Source of the DNA: Streptomyces mirabilis
Lineage (GTDB): Bacteria > Actinomycetota > Actinomycetes > Streptomycetales > Streptomycetaceae
DNA: 64,000 bases
NCBI RefSeq assembly: GCF_039503195.1
Contig: NZ_JBCJKP010000001.1
Coordinates: forward strand, 1,364,001 to 1,428,000
Direction: 5' to 3'
Below the pieces are notes generated by a model. The model saw only the letters and a list, made by a program, of their open reading frames with translations. It was not told the origin of the DNA and ran no database searches. A program made the translations under genes and the position numbers. Positions 37,367 through 46,119 of the stretch are shown here, one piece after another; position 1 is the stretch's first letter; the number at the start of each line of letters is the position of its first letter.

Positions 37367-38145
37367 GTGTCGACCTGTGCGACATGGACTACGGCAGGCT
37401 CCCCTCGGAGCGCGACGACCACTTCCACCGCCTCGACGCGCATCTGGTGGCCACCGACACGCTCATGAGGACCCTGGACAACATCGAAGAGACGATCGAG
37501 GCCAAAGCCATGATGGCCATCTACGGAGCGGCCGGGCACGGCAAGACGATGTCAGTGAACGCGGCGCTGCGCCAGATCGCTCCCGACATCACCTACCGTC
37601 TGGAATTGCGCTCGGGCCCCACGCCCCGCGACATCCGTCACGGACTGTTCCGGGCACTGGGACTGCCCGGGGACCCACCAAGCCGACCGATCGAATTCGA
37701 CACCCTCTTGAAAGAGACCCTGTCGGAGACGTTCCGGGTCCTGGTCTGTGACGAGGCTCAGTGGATGGGCCGCAGTTCGTTCGAGTACTGGCGCCATCTG
37801 TGGGACGACCGCCACACCAACATTGCAGTGATCTTCGCCGGCGGCGACAACTGCTACCGGGTCCTCAAGCGGGAACCGATGCTGGCATCGCGGATCTTCA
37901 TCTGGCAGAAGCTCCAGCGCATGCCCGAGAACGAGGTCGTCGCGACCCTGCCGGCGTTCCACTCCCTGTGGTCCGGGGCCGCCCCGCAAATGATCCGCAA
38001 CGTCGACCGGGCTGCGGCACACGGCAACTTCCGCAACTGGGTCACCATCACCAAGCACATGCTCAACGGCATGCAGAAGAAGGGGCTGACCGAGATCAAC
38101 GAGGACCTCGTCCACTGGACGTACAGCAAGCTCAGCGGCATGTAG
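37363..38145 (+). CDS. TniB/MuB-type AAA ATPase of the transposon
   Basis: 260 residues. Walker A is at 55-62 (GAAGHGKT), Walker B in FRVLVCDEAQWM, with sensor and arginine-finger regions in AVIFAGGDNCYRVLKREPML. Such ATPases select target DNA and activate the transposase. The GTG start overlaps the transposase stop, so expression is coupled. The C-terminal WVTITKHMLNGMQKKGL helix is intact, unlike in the second copy at 51.5-53.0 kb. Confidence 0.9.
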   Translation: MSVDLCDMDYGRLPSERDDHFHRLDAHLVATDTLMRTLDNIEETIEAKAMMAIYGAAGHGKTMSVNAALRQIAPDITYRLELRSGPTPRDIRHGLFRALGLPGDPPSRPIEFDTLLKETLSETFRVLVCDEAQWMGRSSFEYWRHLWDDRHTNIAVIFAGGDNCYRVLKREPMLASRIFIWQKLQRMPENEVVATLPAFHSLWSGAAPQMIRNVDRAAAHGNFRNWVTITKHMLNGMQKKGLTEINEDLVHWTYSKLSGM

Positions 38146-38157
38146 CAGCGGCCGCAG

Positions 38158-39357
38158 TTGGCGGCGGCCTGGCCAGAGTCGGGGCGCCGCGAGCAACCAT
38201 GCGCTGCGCAGAGCGCCGGGCGCATCCAGGTGCGGGGCGGTCTGTCGGCGCGCAGCAGAAACGGGGTGGTGGCACTGGTGGACAGCGACGTGACGGTTGT
38301 GGTGGACGAGCGGGACGACCTGTTCTACACACGGGCGGCGCTGCAGGCCCACCGGCCCGGGGAAGGCTGCATCACCGTGCAGCCGACACCCGCCAACGGC
38401 AGCCCGGCCGCGCTGGCGCACGACATGCTGTATGCGCTGGGAAAGCGGCTGGCTCCGGGGCCCACCTCCCCCGACGTCTGGCTGGACTCGGTGAACGAGG
38501 CGTGGCTCGCCGCGGCCGCCTGGACGATCGCGACCGGAGTGCGGCATGTCGTGCTCTCCCGTGCCCATCTGCTGACCATCCGACGGATCGACCAGCTGCT
38601 CGCCTGGCGCGAGATGACGGGAGTTCAGCTGACGCTGCTGTGGCAGATGGCCCCGCGCCGGCTGCCGCCGGTGCTGGCCCGCGCGGAACGCCGTATCAGC
38701 AGCCGGGACCAGTTCGAGGCCCTGCTCGCCGAGCCGGGTCCGATACCCGCACGCCAGTCCTTTCCTCCTGCTGCACCGGCGATGGCCGGACGGGCAACGG
38801 TAGGTGCGGGACACTCGTCCGCCCGGCAGCCGCGGGATGCCCGGCCGCGGTCGATGAAGCCAGGACAGCAGGCTCACCCCTGCACCGGCGCGATGGCCAC
38901 AGCCCAGCTGTCCCAGCCCGGCCCTGCCATCGAGCTCGCGTGCGAAGACGCCGCCGCTCTGGCCGCTCTCACGCACCCTCTCATCGCAGGAGCGCTGAGC
39001 GTGCTGGCCTTCACCCAGGCCGGCCTGGGCGCCCTGCGCTTGACCCGCGATCTCGACATCACCGGCGACGGCTGCGTCATCAAGCTCCACGGGGTCGGCC
39101 ATCGGAGCTGCCCGCTGTATGCGGTCCCTGCCTGGGCGCGCCCGCTGCTGGCCGGCGCCCGCGCCCACCACCGCCTGGCGGGCCACCCGCCCGGGGATAG
39201 CGTGTTCGCCAACCGTGATGGTCGCCGAGGCACGCCATCTGCGTGCACACGTCGGGCGCCTGCCCCGACTCGACCTGACCCGGCCCGCCGGCATCCTTGT
39301 CCCGTGAGCTGGGGTGCCGACCGTCCTCACTGCGCGCCACAGACACAGCACAGCTGA
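38158..39357 (+). CDS. Third gene of the Mu-like element, function unknown, probably frameshifted near its end
   Basis: Up to 399 residues; the start is uncertain (TTG at 38158 or GTG near 38272). The first third (VVVDERDDLFYTRAALQAHR and HVVLSRAHLLTIRRIDQLLA) looks like a small alpha/beta domain. Further on, LRLTRDLDITGDGCVIKLHG and PAWARPLLAGARAHHRLAGH recall the N-lobe of tyrosine recombinases, but the catalytic Arg-His-Arg-Tyr set is not seen. After about 39240 a different frame (LRAHVGRLPRLDLTR, ending 39307) continues more plausibly. Confidence 0.55.
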   Translation: MAAAWPESGRREQPCAAQSAGRIQVRGGLSARSRNGVVALVDSDVTVVVDERDDLFYTRAALQAHRPGEGCITVQPTPANGSPAALAHDMLYALGKRLAPGPTSPDVWLDSVNEAWLAAAAWTIATGVRHVVLSRAHLLTIRRIDQLLAWREMTGVQLTLLWQMAPRRLPPVLARAERRISSRDQFEALLAEPGPIPARQSFPPAAPAMAGRATVGAGHSSARQPRDARPRSMKPGQQAHPCTGAMATAQLSQPGPAIELACEDAAALAALTHPLIAGALSVLAFTQAGLGALRLTRDLDITGDGCVIKLHGVGHRSCPLYAVPAWARPLLAGARAHHRLAGHPPGDSVFANRDGRRGTPSACTRRAPAPTRPDPARRHPCPVSWGADRPHCAPQTQHS

Positions 39358-39456
39358 GGCCGCCGGTCGCGGCAGGCATCGCCGCCCAGGCGGCGGGAGG
39401 ACCAGGAGGGGTGGAAGGCAGCCCCCACCACCCCGCTCTGCCTGCCTGACGCGAGG

Positions 39457-40638
39457 TCAGCAACTGCCGGGCATCTGCACGGCTTTCAGCAGGCCCGGGA
39501 GTGTGGGGAGGACATCGTCGTAGAGGGTCTCCTGTTCGCAGCCGTGCCCGCCGTTTCGAGCGATCTCGTCGGCCAGATCGCGCAGGGCCTCGATGCCCTG
39601 GTCCGCGAGCCGGGCGGCGAGCTTGCGGTTCTCCTCCAGTTTCGCGGGTTCCTGGTGGTATTTGGTGCTGGCACGGTAGAGGTCGACGGTCATCGCGACG
39701 GGTGTGACGGGCCGCCCGATGCGGTCGGCGAGGTTCCCGATGATGCGGATGCCGTGGGCGTCGAGGTCACCCCAGGCCGCGACGGGCAGGCCGTCGAGGC
39801 CGCGGAGGAATTCGGCCAGTCCGTCGGTTGCGTAGCCCTTGCCCCAGATGCACAGCCAGGTGTCGGCGATCTCCGGGATCTTGCAGACCTGTTCGAAGGT
39901 GTCCTCGTTCTCGATCAGGAAGATGCCCTGGGCGTCGCAGGAGATCATGCCGAGGGCGCGGACACCGCGGGCGGGCAGAGCGAGCCAGGGGTTGCACGCT
40001 GCCGCATCGGCGATGACGGTACCGACGCGCCACTGCAGGGGGCCGCGGATGCGCAGTTCGGTGTCGGCTTTGTCGACGGCCTGGTCGAAGGGGATGCCGA
40101 TCAGGTTGGAGAAGGCCTGCTGCCGGGCTGGGGTCCAGGCGCTCTTGGTGTTGCGCAGGCTGCGTCCGGCGAGTTCCTTGGCTGTGATCTTGCGGGGGGT
40201 GTCCTGGGCGGGCAACCAGATGACGGCGGCCCGGATGGCGACCTCGTAGACGCGCCAGTCCTCGGCTCGTGTGGCGGTGCCTTCGGGGATCTTCAGGACG
40301 CGCCCGGGTGGCGTCTTGGCCAGCAACACGTGTTCATGGGCGAGCTGAGGGAGGCGGGACATGATGTCGAGGAGCTCGCGGTGCAGGTCCTCAGGGAGCT
40401 GGCGGCCCTGGAGTTCGGCGAGTTTGTCCTCGGCGTTTTCAGCCCACGACTGGGTCAGCGTCCATGAGCGCGGGCTGTAGCCGGTGCCGTTGACGACGTC
40501 GCAGCGCAGGATGACGGCGCCGCAGCGGATGAGGTCGACCACGGTCTGCCAGGTGTTGTCGCCAAGGTCGGCTTGGATGGTGGGCCAGCGCTTGGTGCTC
40601 TTGGTCTGCAGGACTTTGATCAGTTGTCGAGTGGTCAG
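39457..40638 (-). CDS. JetD-like protein: winged-helix plus Toprim domain (Wadjet-type)
   Basis: 393 residues if translated from the CTG at 40636-40638; the first conventional start is the GTG at 40542, which would cut into the N-terminal helical domain (LTTRQLIKVLQTKSTKRWPT is in frame upstream of it). That CTG overlaps the stop of the 79-residue gene as CTGA. The C-terminal half is a topoVI-A/Toprim-like domain: acidic FLIENEDTF, then GKGYATDGLAEFLRGL and the DxD motif AAWGDLDAHGIRIIG. This matches JetD (DUF2220), the nuclease that cleaves plasmid DNA trapped by the JetABC SMC complex. Confidence 0.75.
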   Translation of the reverse strand: MTTRQLIKVLQTKSTKRWPTIQADLGDNTWQTVVDLIRCGAVILRCDVVNGTGYSPRSWTLTQSWAENAEDKLAELQGRQLPEDLHRELLDIMSRLPQLAHEHVLLAKTPPGRVLKIPEGTATRAEDWRVYEVAIRAAVIWLPAQDTPRKITAKELAGRSLRNTKSAWTPARQQAFSNLIGIPFDQAVDKADTELRIRGPLQWRVGTVIADAAACNPWLALPARGVRALGMISCDAQGIFLIENEDTFEQVCKIPEIADTWLCIWGKGYATDGLAEFLRGLDGLPVAAWGDLDAHGIRIIGNLADRIGRPVTPVAMTVDLYRASTKYHQEPAKLEENRKLAARLADQGIEALRDLADEIARNGGHGCEQETLYDDVLPTLPGLLKAVQMPGSC

Positions 40639-40874
40639 GGTGGGCGGCGGTTCGTAGGGCTAACGGGGTGGTCGGCGACGAGGTCGATCTGCCGGGGACT
40701 GACGCGTCGTCGACGGTCTCTGGGGACACGCACGTGGATGGTGTCGTCGCTGTCCTTGGTGACACGCGGCAGGGTGACGGCGGTAATGCCCGGCGGCAGG
40801 TCGCGCAAAGGAACGGTCTCGCGGCCGTGCGCTTCGCCGATGAGGAGCGGAGGCCGGGGGGTGAAATCAGGCAT
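40635..40874 (-). CDS. Small protein between the SMC and Toprim genes (79 aa)
   Basis: 79 residues from the ATG at 40872-40874, overlapping the SMC stop by 8 bp and the Toprim start by 4 bp. It has no membrane segment. The sequence is Pro/Arg-rich with a probable beta core (GITAVTLPRVTKDSDDTIHV) and a basic RDRRRRVSPRQ stretch. I recognise no family. Its place inside a tightly coupled SMC/Toprim operon suggests a DNA-binding or regulatory subunit. Confidence 0.65.
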   Translation of the reverse strand: MPDFTPRPPLLIGEAHGRETVPLRDLPPGITAVTLPRVTKDSDDTIHVRVPRDRRRRVSPRQIDLVADHPVSPTNRRPP

Positions 40875-43800
40875 GGGCGCGTCCTGCGGTGATCCAGTCT
40901 TCGGTGAGTTGGGTGCGGGCACCATTGCTGTCGAAAGCCCATGCGCTGGTGGGCTGGTTGATGATGTCGGCTGCTGATGCGTGGACGAACCACAGCAGTT
41001 CCCCGCAGACATCTGCGGCGTCGGCAAGGACGCTGTCCTGGCAGGTACCGAGGATGGTCAGGTGTTGGTCACGGGCGACGTCGCGCAGGGAGGCGAGCAT
41101 GTCCTTGCGGTTGACCTCCCCGAGGCTGTTGCCGAGTTCGTCCAGGATCAGGACTCTGCCCTGGGTCTGGGAGTCGGCCAGGAGCGCCGCGAGGACCAGC
41201 AGGATGGCGTGCACCTTGACCTGGGCGCTGTTGGCGTTTTCTCGGTAGGAGACGTATCCGCCGCTGCGGGAGCGTTTCCATCGAGGGATGACCTGCCACT
41301 GCCAGTCACCGGCCCCCTGGGGGCGGACGCTGATCGGTTCAATCTTGGCTCCGTAGCCGTCGCTGCGCAGGTCGAGGTCGTTGAAGGTGGCGCTGATCTG
41401 AGCGAAGAGTCCGTCGAGGTGCTTTTCGATCATGTCCTGGAGGGTTTCCAGGTTGCGTGCGCTGGTGGCGACCCCGTTGGTAAGTTCTGCGATCGCTTGC
41501 TCCCGGGCGTGTTGCTCGCGGGTGATGCGCGCTGCGGCGACCTCGTCCTGGTCCCGGTGGCCGGCGAGGCGGTTGTCGAGCGGCGCTGCCACATCGGCGA
41601 AGGTGAGGGTGGGCAGGTCGGCGGAATCGGTGTCGGCGAAGGTCCGCATCATCTCCTCGCCGACGCGGAGGTCTTGGCCGACATCTGTGCCCGGGGTGTC
41701 GTCAACGCCGTAGTGCTCGTAGGCCCGGCGCAGTCCGTCCTCCGCTTGTCGACGCAGGGCCGCCGGCCGGGATGAACGGGCCTGGTCCGGTGCCTGGTCC
41801 AGGAAGTGGATGGCGTCTTCGAGGGTGCCGTCCCACTGCAGCTGCCACCGGGATGCTGCGACTTGACCGCGCTGGCGTTCAAGAGCTGCCAGGGTGCGGT
41901 GACGTTCCTTGAGCGCCTTGTTGACTCCTTCCAGGGTGAGCTTTGCGTTGGCGAGGAGCTGCTCGTGGGAGCCGTGCCGGGCCACGGCCTTCTCCCAGAC
42001 CTGCTGGAGCTCCTGTTCGTCGCGCGCGGCCTTGGTGACGCGGCCGGTAAGGTCGTCGACCTTTGCCTGAAGGTCGTGCTCCCGGGTGCCAAGGCGCGCG
42101 AGCTCTTCGGCCGCTTGGGCGGCTGCGTGCTGGGTCTTGGCCAGGGTGAGTGCAGCAGCGGCAACGGTCACGGCCTCGGCGGCCTCGGCGGCCCCCTGCT
42201 CGGCGGCTGTGAGATCGTCGCGGGCTTGTCGGAGCCGGGCTTCGCGCCCGGCCAGCGGGGTCGTGAAACCACCCGTCACGGTCAGCGCCAGCGTCTGGTC
42301 TTGGACGGTAGTCCCGTCGGCCGACGGGATCAGACGCTCTTGAAGGGTGCCGAGGAAGCGTGCCACTTTCAGGGTGCTGAGAATGCCCTGAGGCAGGCGT
42401 TCCGGCCCCTCATCGGACGAGATGATCTGTGCGCCGGGCAGAGCGGCATGCAGAAGACCGCGGGCCTTCTCTTCATGCTCGGGTTCGACGACGATCGCGT
42501 CCTGCCAGGGTGCCAGACGCGGTTCCCACGCGGGGCGGGCGGCTTCGTCCACGTTGAGCTGGTCGAGCAAGCCGTGCGCGGGGATGCCGTGCTCGCTCAG
42601 CAGATCGATGGCGCGGCCGGCCTTCCCGCTGCGCCCCCGCTCAACGCTGTGCAGGTACGTGCGGGCCCGGGTGGCGATGCCTTCGGCATCCGCGCGTTGC
42701 AGATCAGCCTTGGCGTGATCGCGTTGGCGCCGTTCCAGGCGGGCAGCCGCGGTAACGCAGTCGCTGCCGTCCCAGCCCTGCGCCTGGGGCAGGAGAATGG
42801 TCCGCCGACTGCGCAGCAGCGCCTGCTGAGTGGTCAACTCCGTCATCTTGCTGGACAGTTCGCGCACATGCTCTTGGGCGTCGGACCACGTCCGGCGGGC
42901 TTCGCCTTCTTGAGCAGCGAGTTCCGCGGCGGACCCGAGCGAGTTCACGTGGTCCTCGGCGTCCTGTACCAGGGCTGCGGCTGTCGCGGCGGTCTGCTTC
43001 TCCTCCTCCATGGCCGCAGCAATGCGCTGGTCGCTGTCGTGGGCGTCACGGAAGGAGGCCGCGAGGTAACGACGCCATGCCTCGTGGCCACGCTGGAGGG
43101 CGAGGCGGGCAGCCTCGCGGGCGCGCACGCCGCCCATCACCTCTTCGTCTGCGAGCAGCGCCTGGGCGCGCTCGGTCTGGGCCTTGTCGAGGTTGATCTG
43201 GTGTTTCAGGGCCTGGCCGCGCAGGTCCTCTTCCTCCTCCAGCAGGTGTGTCATGCCCGACAGCGCGATCAGGGACCGGCCGATGTCGTGGGGCTCCATC
43301 TCGGTCAGCTGCTGGCTCAGCAGCGAGGGAACGGGTGGGCGCAGGGCGGTGTCGAGGTAGGTGAGGCAGCGGGGGGCGGTGCCGTAGAGCTTCTCGGCCA
43401 TGGCGCGGGCAGAGAGGATCTGGCGTGTGCCCAGCTCGCGCCACAGGGTGTCGGCCTGGATGCTGCGCTCGTGGTCGGTGGGGGCGTCGGCGACGTGCAG
43501 GCCTTCGGTCCAATTGGCTTGCAGGTAGGGGGCGGTGGTGGCAATGCGGACCCAGACGGTCACAGGGCTGGTGACTACATCATCGGGGTGGGCGAAGACG
43601 CCGACGATGTAGCCGTGGGTGACCGGAGAGGCGTGGTGAGCTTGGTCGACGCCGGCTGCCTCAGGGCGGAACAGGATGCCGCTAGCGTGCCGGCCCCCGT
43701 TGACCTCCAGACGCCACTGCGGGTCGGCCAGCAGCAGGGAGACGGCGATGAGGAAGCTGGTCTTGCCGGAGCCGTTGGAGTCATCCTTGGGGCCGAGGCC

Positions 43801-43938
43801 GGAGACGGCGATGAAGGTCTCCGGGACGATCGGAACGGCGTGTGCTGTGAGGCGGGCGATGTCGAAGGCTTGGACAGCGATGAGCTGACGGTCGCCGACA
43901 ATGCCCCGGGACGGGCCGGACGTGGGCGGAGTGGTCAT
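40867..43938 (-). CDS. SMC/JetC-like coiled-coil ATPase
   Basis: 1023 residues from the ATG at 43936-43938. Walker A lies at about 52-60 (DDSNGSGKT). Two long Gln/Glu/Ala-rich coiled coils (about 240-390 and 555-690) flank a hinge-like domain (about 440-530: HGIPAHGLLDQLNVDEAARP, AIVVEPEHEEKARGLLHAAL). The C-terminal head has Walker B near residue 931 (RVLILDELGNSLGEVN). The usual LSGGQ signature is replaced by a divergent YRENANSAQVKVHAILLVLA segment. It is coupled to a 79-residue gene and a JetD-like Toprim gene, so it is the motor of a Wadjet-like system. The upstream gene is deleted. Confidence 0.82.
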   Translation of the reverse strand: MTTPPTSGPSRGIVGDRQLIAVQAFDIARLTAHAVPIVPETFIAVSGLGPKDDSNGSGKTSFLIAVSLLLADPQWRLEVNGGRHASGILFRPEAAGVDQAHHASPVTHGYIVGVFAHPDDVVTSPVTVWVRIATTAPYLQANWTEGLHVADAPTDHERSIQADTLWRELGTRQILSARAMAEKLYGTAPRCLTYLDTALRPPVPSLLSQQLTEMEPHDIGRSLIALSGMTHLLEEEEDLRGQALKHQINLDKAQTERAQALLADEEVMGGVRAREAARLALQRGHEAWRRYLAASFRDAHDSDQRIAAAMEEEKQTAATAAALVQDAEDHVNSLGSAAELAAQEGEARRTWSDAQEHVRELSSKMTELTTQQALLRSRRTILLPQAQGWDGSDCVTAAARLERRQRDHAKADLQRADAEGIATRARTYLHSVERGRSGKAGRAIDLLSEHGIPAHGLLDQLNVDEAARPAWEPRLAPWQDAIVVEPEHEEKARGLLHAALPGAQIISSDEGPERLPQGILSTLKVARFLGTLQERLIPSADGTTVQDQTLALTVTGGFTTPLAGREARLRQARDDLTAAEQGAAEAAEAVTVAAAALTLAKTQHAAAQAAEELARLGTREHDLQAKVDDLTGRVTKAARDEQELQQVWEKAVARHGSHEQLLANAKLTLEGVNKALKERHRTLAALERQRGQVAASRWQLQWDGTLEDAIHFLDQAPDQARSSRPAALRRQAEDGLRRAYEHYGVDDTPGTDVGQDLRVGEEMMRTFADTDSADLPTLTFADVAAPLDNRLAGHRDQDEVAAARITREQHAREQAIAELTNGVATSARNLETLQDMIEKHLDGLFAQISATFNDLDLRSDGYGAKIEPISVRPQGAGDWQWQVIPRWKRSRSGGYVSYRENANSAQVKVHAILLVLAALLADSQTQGRVLILDELGNSLGEVNRKDMLASLRDVARDQHLTILGTCQDSVLADAADVCGELLWFVHASAADIINQPTSAWAFDSNGARTQLTEDWITAGRAHA

Positions 43939-44073
43939 GATGTGTCGTGCACCTCGTGGTCGGGAGCGGCAGCCGGGGGCACGGCGCGAAGGGCGCGGCG
44001 GCGACAGATCGATTCGGCGAGGGGACTGCCGGGGTCGGCGAGCAGGATCAACTGCTCGAACAGCTCGGCCGCC
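43935..44073 (-). pseudogene. 3' tail of a deleted gene upstream of the SMC gene
   Basis: About 45 codons on the minus strand read TAAELFEQLILLADPGSPLA then ESICRRRALRAVPPAAAPDH and stop in an ATGA overlap with the SMC start. The overlap is the coupling expected of a JetB-like gene, but the frame is closed by a stop just upstream and there is no start or body. The break near 44.07-44.10 kb coincides with the start of the HEAT-like fragment on the other strand. Confidence 0.6.
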
Positions 44074-44106
44074 GTTGACCCGCTCCAGCAGTTTCAGTCT
44101 GTTGCC

Positions 44107-44394
44107 ATGTTCGCCCAAGACATCCGTACGAGCGCACTCGGCCGCATCGTCGATTCCTTCCCCGGCCACATCCGCACAGTTCTGCACCACGGCCTGAGCG
44201 CCCCGGATCGCCTCACCTCACTCTTCCCGCACCCCCAGCCCGACGACCGCACCGCCACCGTGCTGCGCCTACTCGCTCGCGTAGGAGATCAGTCCTCCCT
44301 CCACCTGCTCGCCCTGTATCGCGACCACCCTGTCCTCGGCGGTACAGCCGCAGACACCATTCGACGTCTCAACAACCGCACTACTGAAAGCTAA
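44107..44394 (+). CDS. HEAT-repeat-like protein fragment (95 aa)
   Basis: A 95-residue frame whose second half is a HEAT repeat: TATVLRLLARVGDQSSLHLL then YRDHPVLGGTAADTIRRLNN. The first half (ALGRIVDSFPGHIRTVLHHG) could be another helical repeat. The frame is open upstream of the ATG without a ribosome binding site, so it is probably the 3' end of a larger gene cut at the same junction as the opposite-strand tail. Confidence 0.5.
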   Translation: MFAQDIRTSALGRIVDSFPGHIRTVLHHGLSAPDRLTSLFPHPQPDDRTATVLRLLARVGDQSSLHLLALYRDHPVLGGTAADTIRRLNNRTTES

Positions 44395-44494
44395 TTGCGC
44401 AGCGTCGACAATGCGGAGCCACTACCGCCTGCTGGGGCAAGCAGAGCAAAGGTCCCTCGCACTCCCCCACCTATAGATAATCGACATCCGCGCC

Positions 44495-45775
44495 GTGGAC
44501 TCCGTCGCCCTCCTGGACCCGAAGGGCGCGCCCCACGACATCGTCCAAGCCATCGGACGCGCGCTCCGTCAAAAGCCAGGACAGGGGAAGCTCGCCTCTT
44601 TGATTGTGCCGGTATTCCTCCAGCCCGAGGAAAAGCCCGAGGACATGTTCACCTCCGGCTCTTACCGCCCATTGGTCAAGGTTCTTGAAGGTCTGCGGGC
44701 TCACGATGAAGAGGCCGTGGAACTGCTCGCCATTCCACAGGAACCGCAGAAGGACATGGTGCAGCCGTCCGAGTACATCGGTGCGGCACCTGAGGAAGGC
44801 GAGGAAGAATCCCGCCTGCTGCTGCGGTTCGCGGCCCCGCGTGACCCGGTGATGGTCGCGGACTGGGTCTCCTTCAACGTGATCGACACCGAGAAGCAGG
44901 ACTGGGCCCGCGGCTGGACATCACTGAAAAGGTTCACCGAGCGTGAGGCTCACGCCAGGGTTCCGTACGGGCACAAGGAGGGGGCGTACCCCCTCGGACA
45001 GTGGGTCGCGGAGCAGCGACGAGCGTACGGGGCCGGGCAGATGACCGGCCTGCGCGCCCAGCGGCTCGAGAAGCTCGGCATGGTCTGGTCACTGGCCGAT
45101 GAGCGCTTCCAGGAGAACCTGGAAGCCGCCAAGGCCTACTACGACCAGCACTGGACACTCTGCGCACCCCGGACCGCAACCATGCTGGACCGGCCGGTGG
45201 GACAGTGGCTGTCCAACCTCCGCCGCCCCAGCGCCCTGGACGGGCACCCCGAATGGGAGCAGGCGCTGCGCGAGGTCGACCCGGACTGGAACCCGGCGTG
45301 GCCGGCCGACTGGCAACGCCACTACGCCGCACTACACGAACTCGTACGCGACGAAGACCAGACGGCCGGCGAGACGGAGGTGCTGCCCGGCTTCACCATC
45401 CACGGCATGGACATCGGAAAATGGCTGGCCAAGCAGCAGAAGCCGGAGGTCTGGGCGGCGTTGGCGGAGGAGCAGCGTGAGCGCCTGGAGCAGCTCGGCA
45501 TCGTGCCGCTGGCCCCGGAACCGGTGGAGCCGGAGGTGTCCGGGGAGCCGTCCACGAAGCCCGTGAGCGCCTTCGAACGAGGCACCGCAGCCCTCGCCCA
45601 GTACAAGGCACGGGAGGGCTCTGTGGCCGTCCCCAGGGGGCACGTAGAGACGCTTCCCGACGGGACACAGGTCAAGCTCGGCGTGTTCCTCTCCAACACA
45701 CGATCCAGACGCGGGAAGTTGACCGCCGACAAGCTCCAGGCGTTGGCCGACCTCGGGCTGGACTGGGCAGCCTAG
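44495..45775 (+). CDS. SF2 helicase, 5'-truncated, with helicase-associated (HA) repeats
   Basis: 426 residues starting inside the helicase core. The in-frame text IIDIRA-VDSVALLDPKGAPHDIVQ then AIGRALRQ is motif V/VI of a DEAD/DEAH helicase; everything before is gone, with a stop codon 18 bp upstream of the GTG. Then follow about three HA domains (for example TEREAHARVPYGHKEGAYPL, then QRRAYGAGQMTGLRAQRLEK), and the C-terminus LGVFLSNTRSRRGKLTADKL. With Walker A and DEAH absent it cannot be a helicase. Its 3' end is duplicated at 47388-47531. Similar genes are common near Streptomyces chromosome ends and plasmids. Confidence 0.82.
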   Translation: MDSVALLDPKGAPHDIVQAIGRALRQKPGQGKLASLIVPVFLQPEEKPEDMFTSGSYRPLVKVLEGLRAHDEEAVELLAIPQEPQKDMVQPSEYIGAAPEEGEEESRLLLRFAAPRDPVMVADWVSFNVIDTEKQDWARGWTSLKRFTEREAHARVPYGHKEGAYPLGQWVAEQRRAYGAGQMTGLRAQRLEKLGMVWSLADERFQENLEAAKAYYDQHWTLCAPRTATMLDRPVGQWLSNLRRPSALDGHPEWEQALREVDPDWNPAWPADWQRHYAALHELVRDEDQTAGETEVLPGFTIHGMDIGKWLAKQQKPEVWAALAEEQRERLEQLGIVPLAPEPVEPEVSGEPSTKPVSAFERGTAALAQYKAREGSVAVPRGHVETLPDGTQVKLGVFLSNTRSRRGKLTADKLQALADLGLDWAA

Positions 45776-45862
45776 GAGCCAACACGTCCACACCGAGCCG
45801 CATCGCTTTGTCTCCGAGCTCCACCCGCCGATCGGCACGGCTGACACACCGCACGCGCCCAA

Positions 45863-45888
45863 TTGTTCCGCCGCGACATGTGGATCCG
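45863..45888. repeat. 26-bp copy of an internal glycosyltransferase sequence
   Basis: This 26-bp stretch matches 46624-46649 inside the glycosyltransferase gene at 24 of 26 positions and encodes the same LFRR(D/N)MWIR peptide. It is followed at once by an IS3-type OrfA remnant, so it looks like a scrap of a related glycosyltransferase gene. Confidence 0.6.
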
Positions 45889-45889
45889 T

Positions 45890-46003
45890 CACCGCGTGGA
45901 AGCCGAAGTCGGCGGCCACCTGCTCGAGTGTCACGTCCGGACCGCGGTTCCTCGCGACCCGCGCGACGTCCCCGCGGAACTCCTCGGGATAAGGATTGGG
46001 CAC
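45890..46003 (-). pseudogene. IS3-family OrfA remnant
   Basis: About 35 codons on the minus strand begin at the GTG at 46001-46003: VPNPYPEEFRGDVARVARNR then GPDVTLEQVAADFG, the N-terminal helix-turn-helix of IS3-type OrfA. The rest of the insertion sequence is absent. Confidence 0.7.
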
Positions 46004-46119
46004 AGCGACATCCTTCCGACCCGCGCCACAGGGCAAGCCAGTTCAGATGTCACCCGGTCGTGCACCAGACCCTCACGTCCGATAGCTTGTCATGCCTTGA
46101 GCTGCCGACCTATGTTTCG

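Noticed and set aside
41806..44394. 862-codon plus-strand frame opposite the SMC gene
   Set aside because: Antisense composition through almost all its length; only the last ~95 codons (44107-44394) look protein-like and are listed separately.
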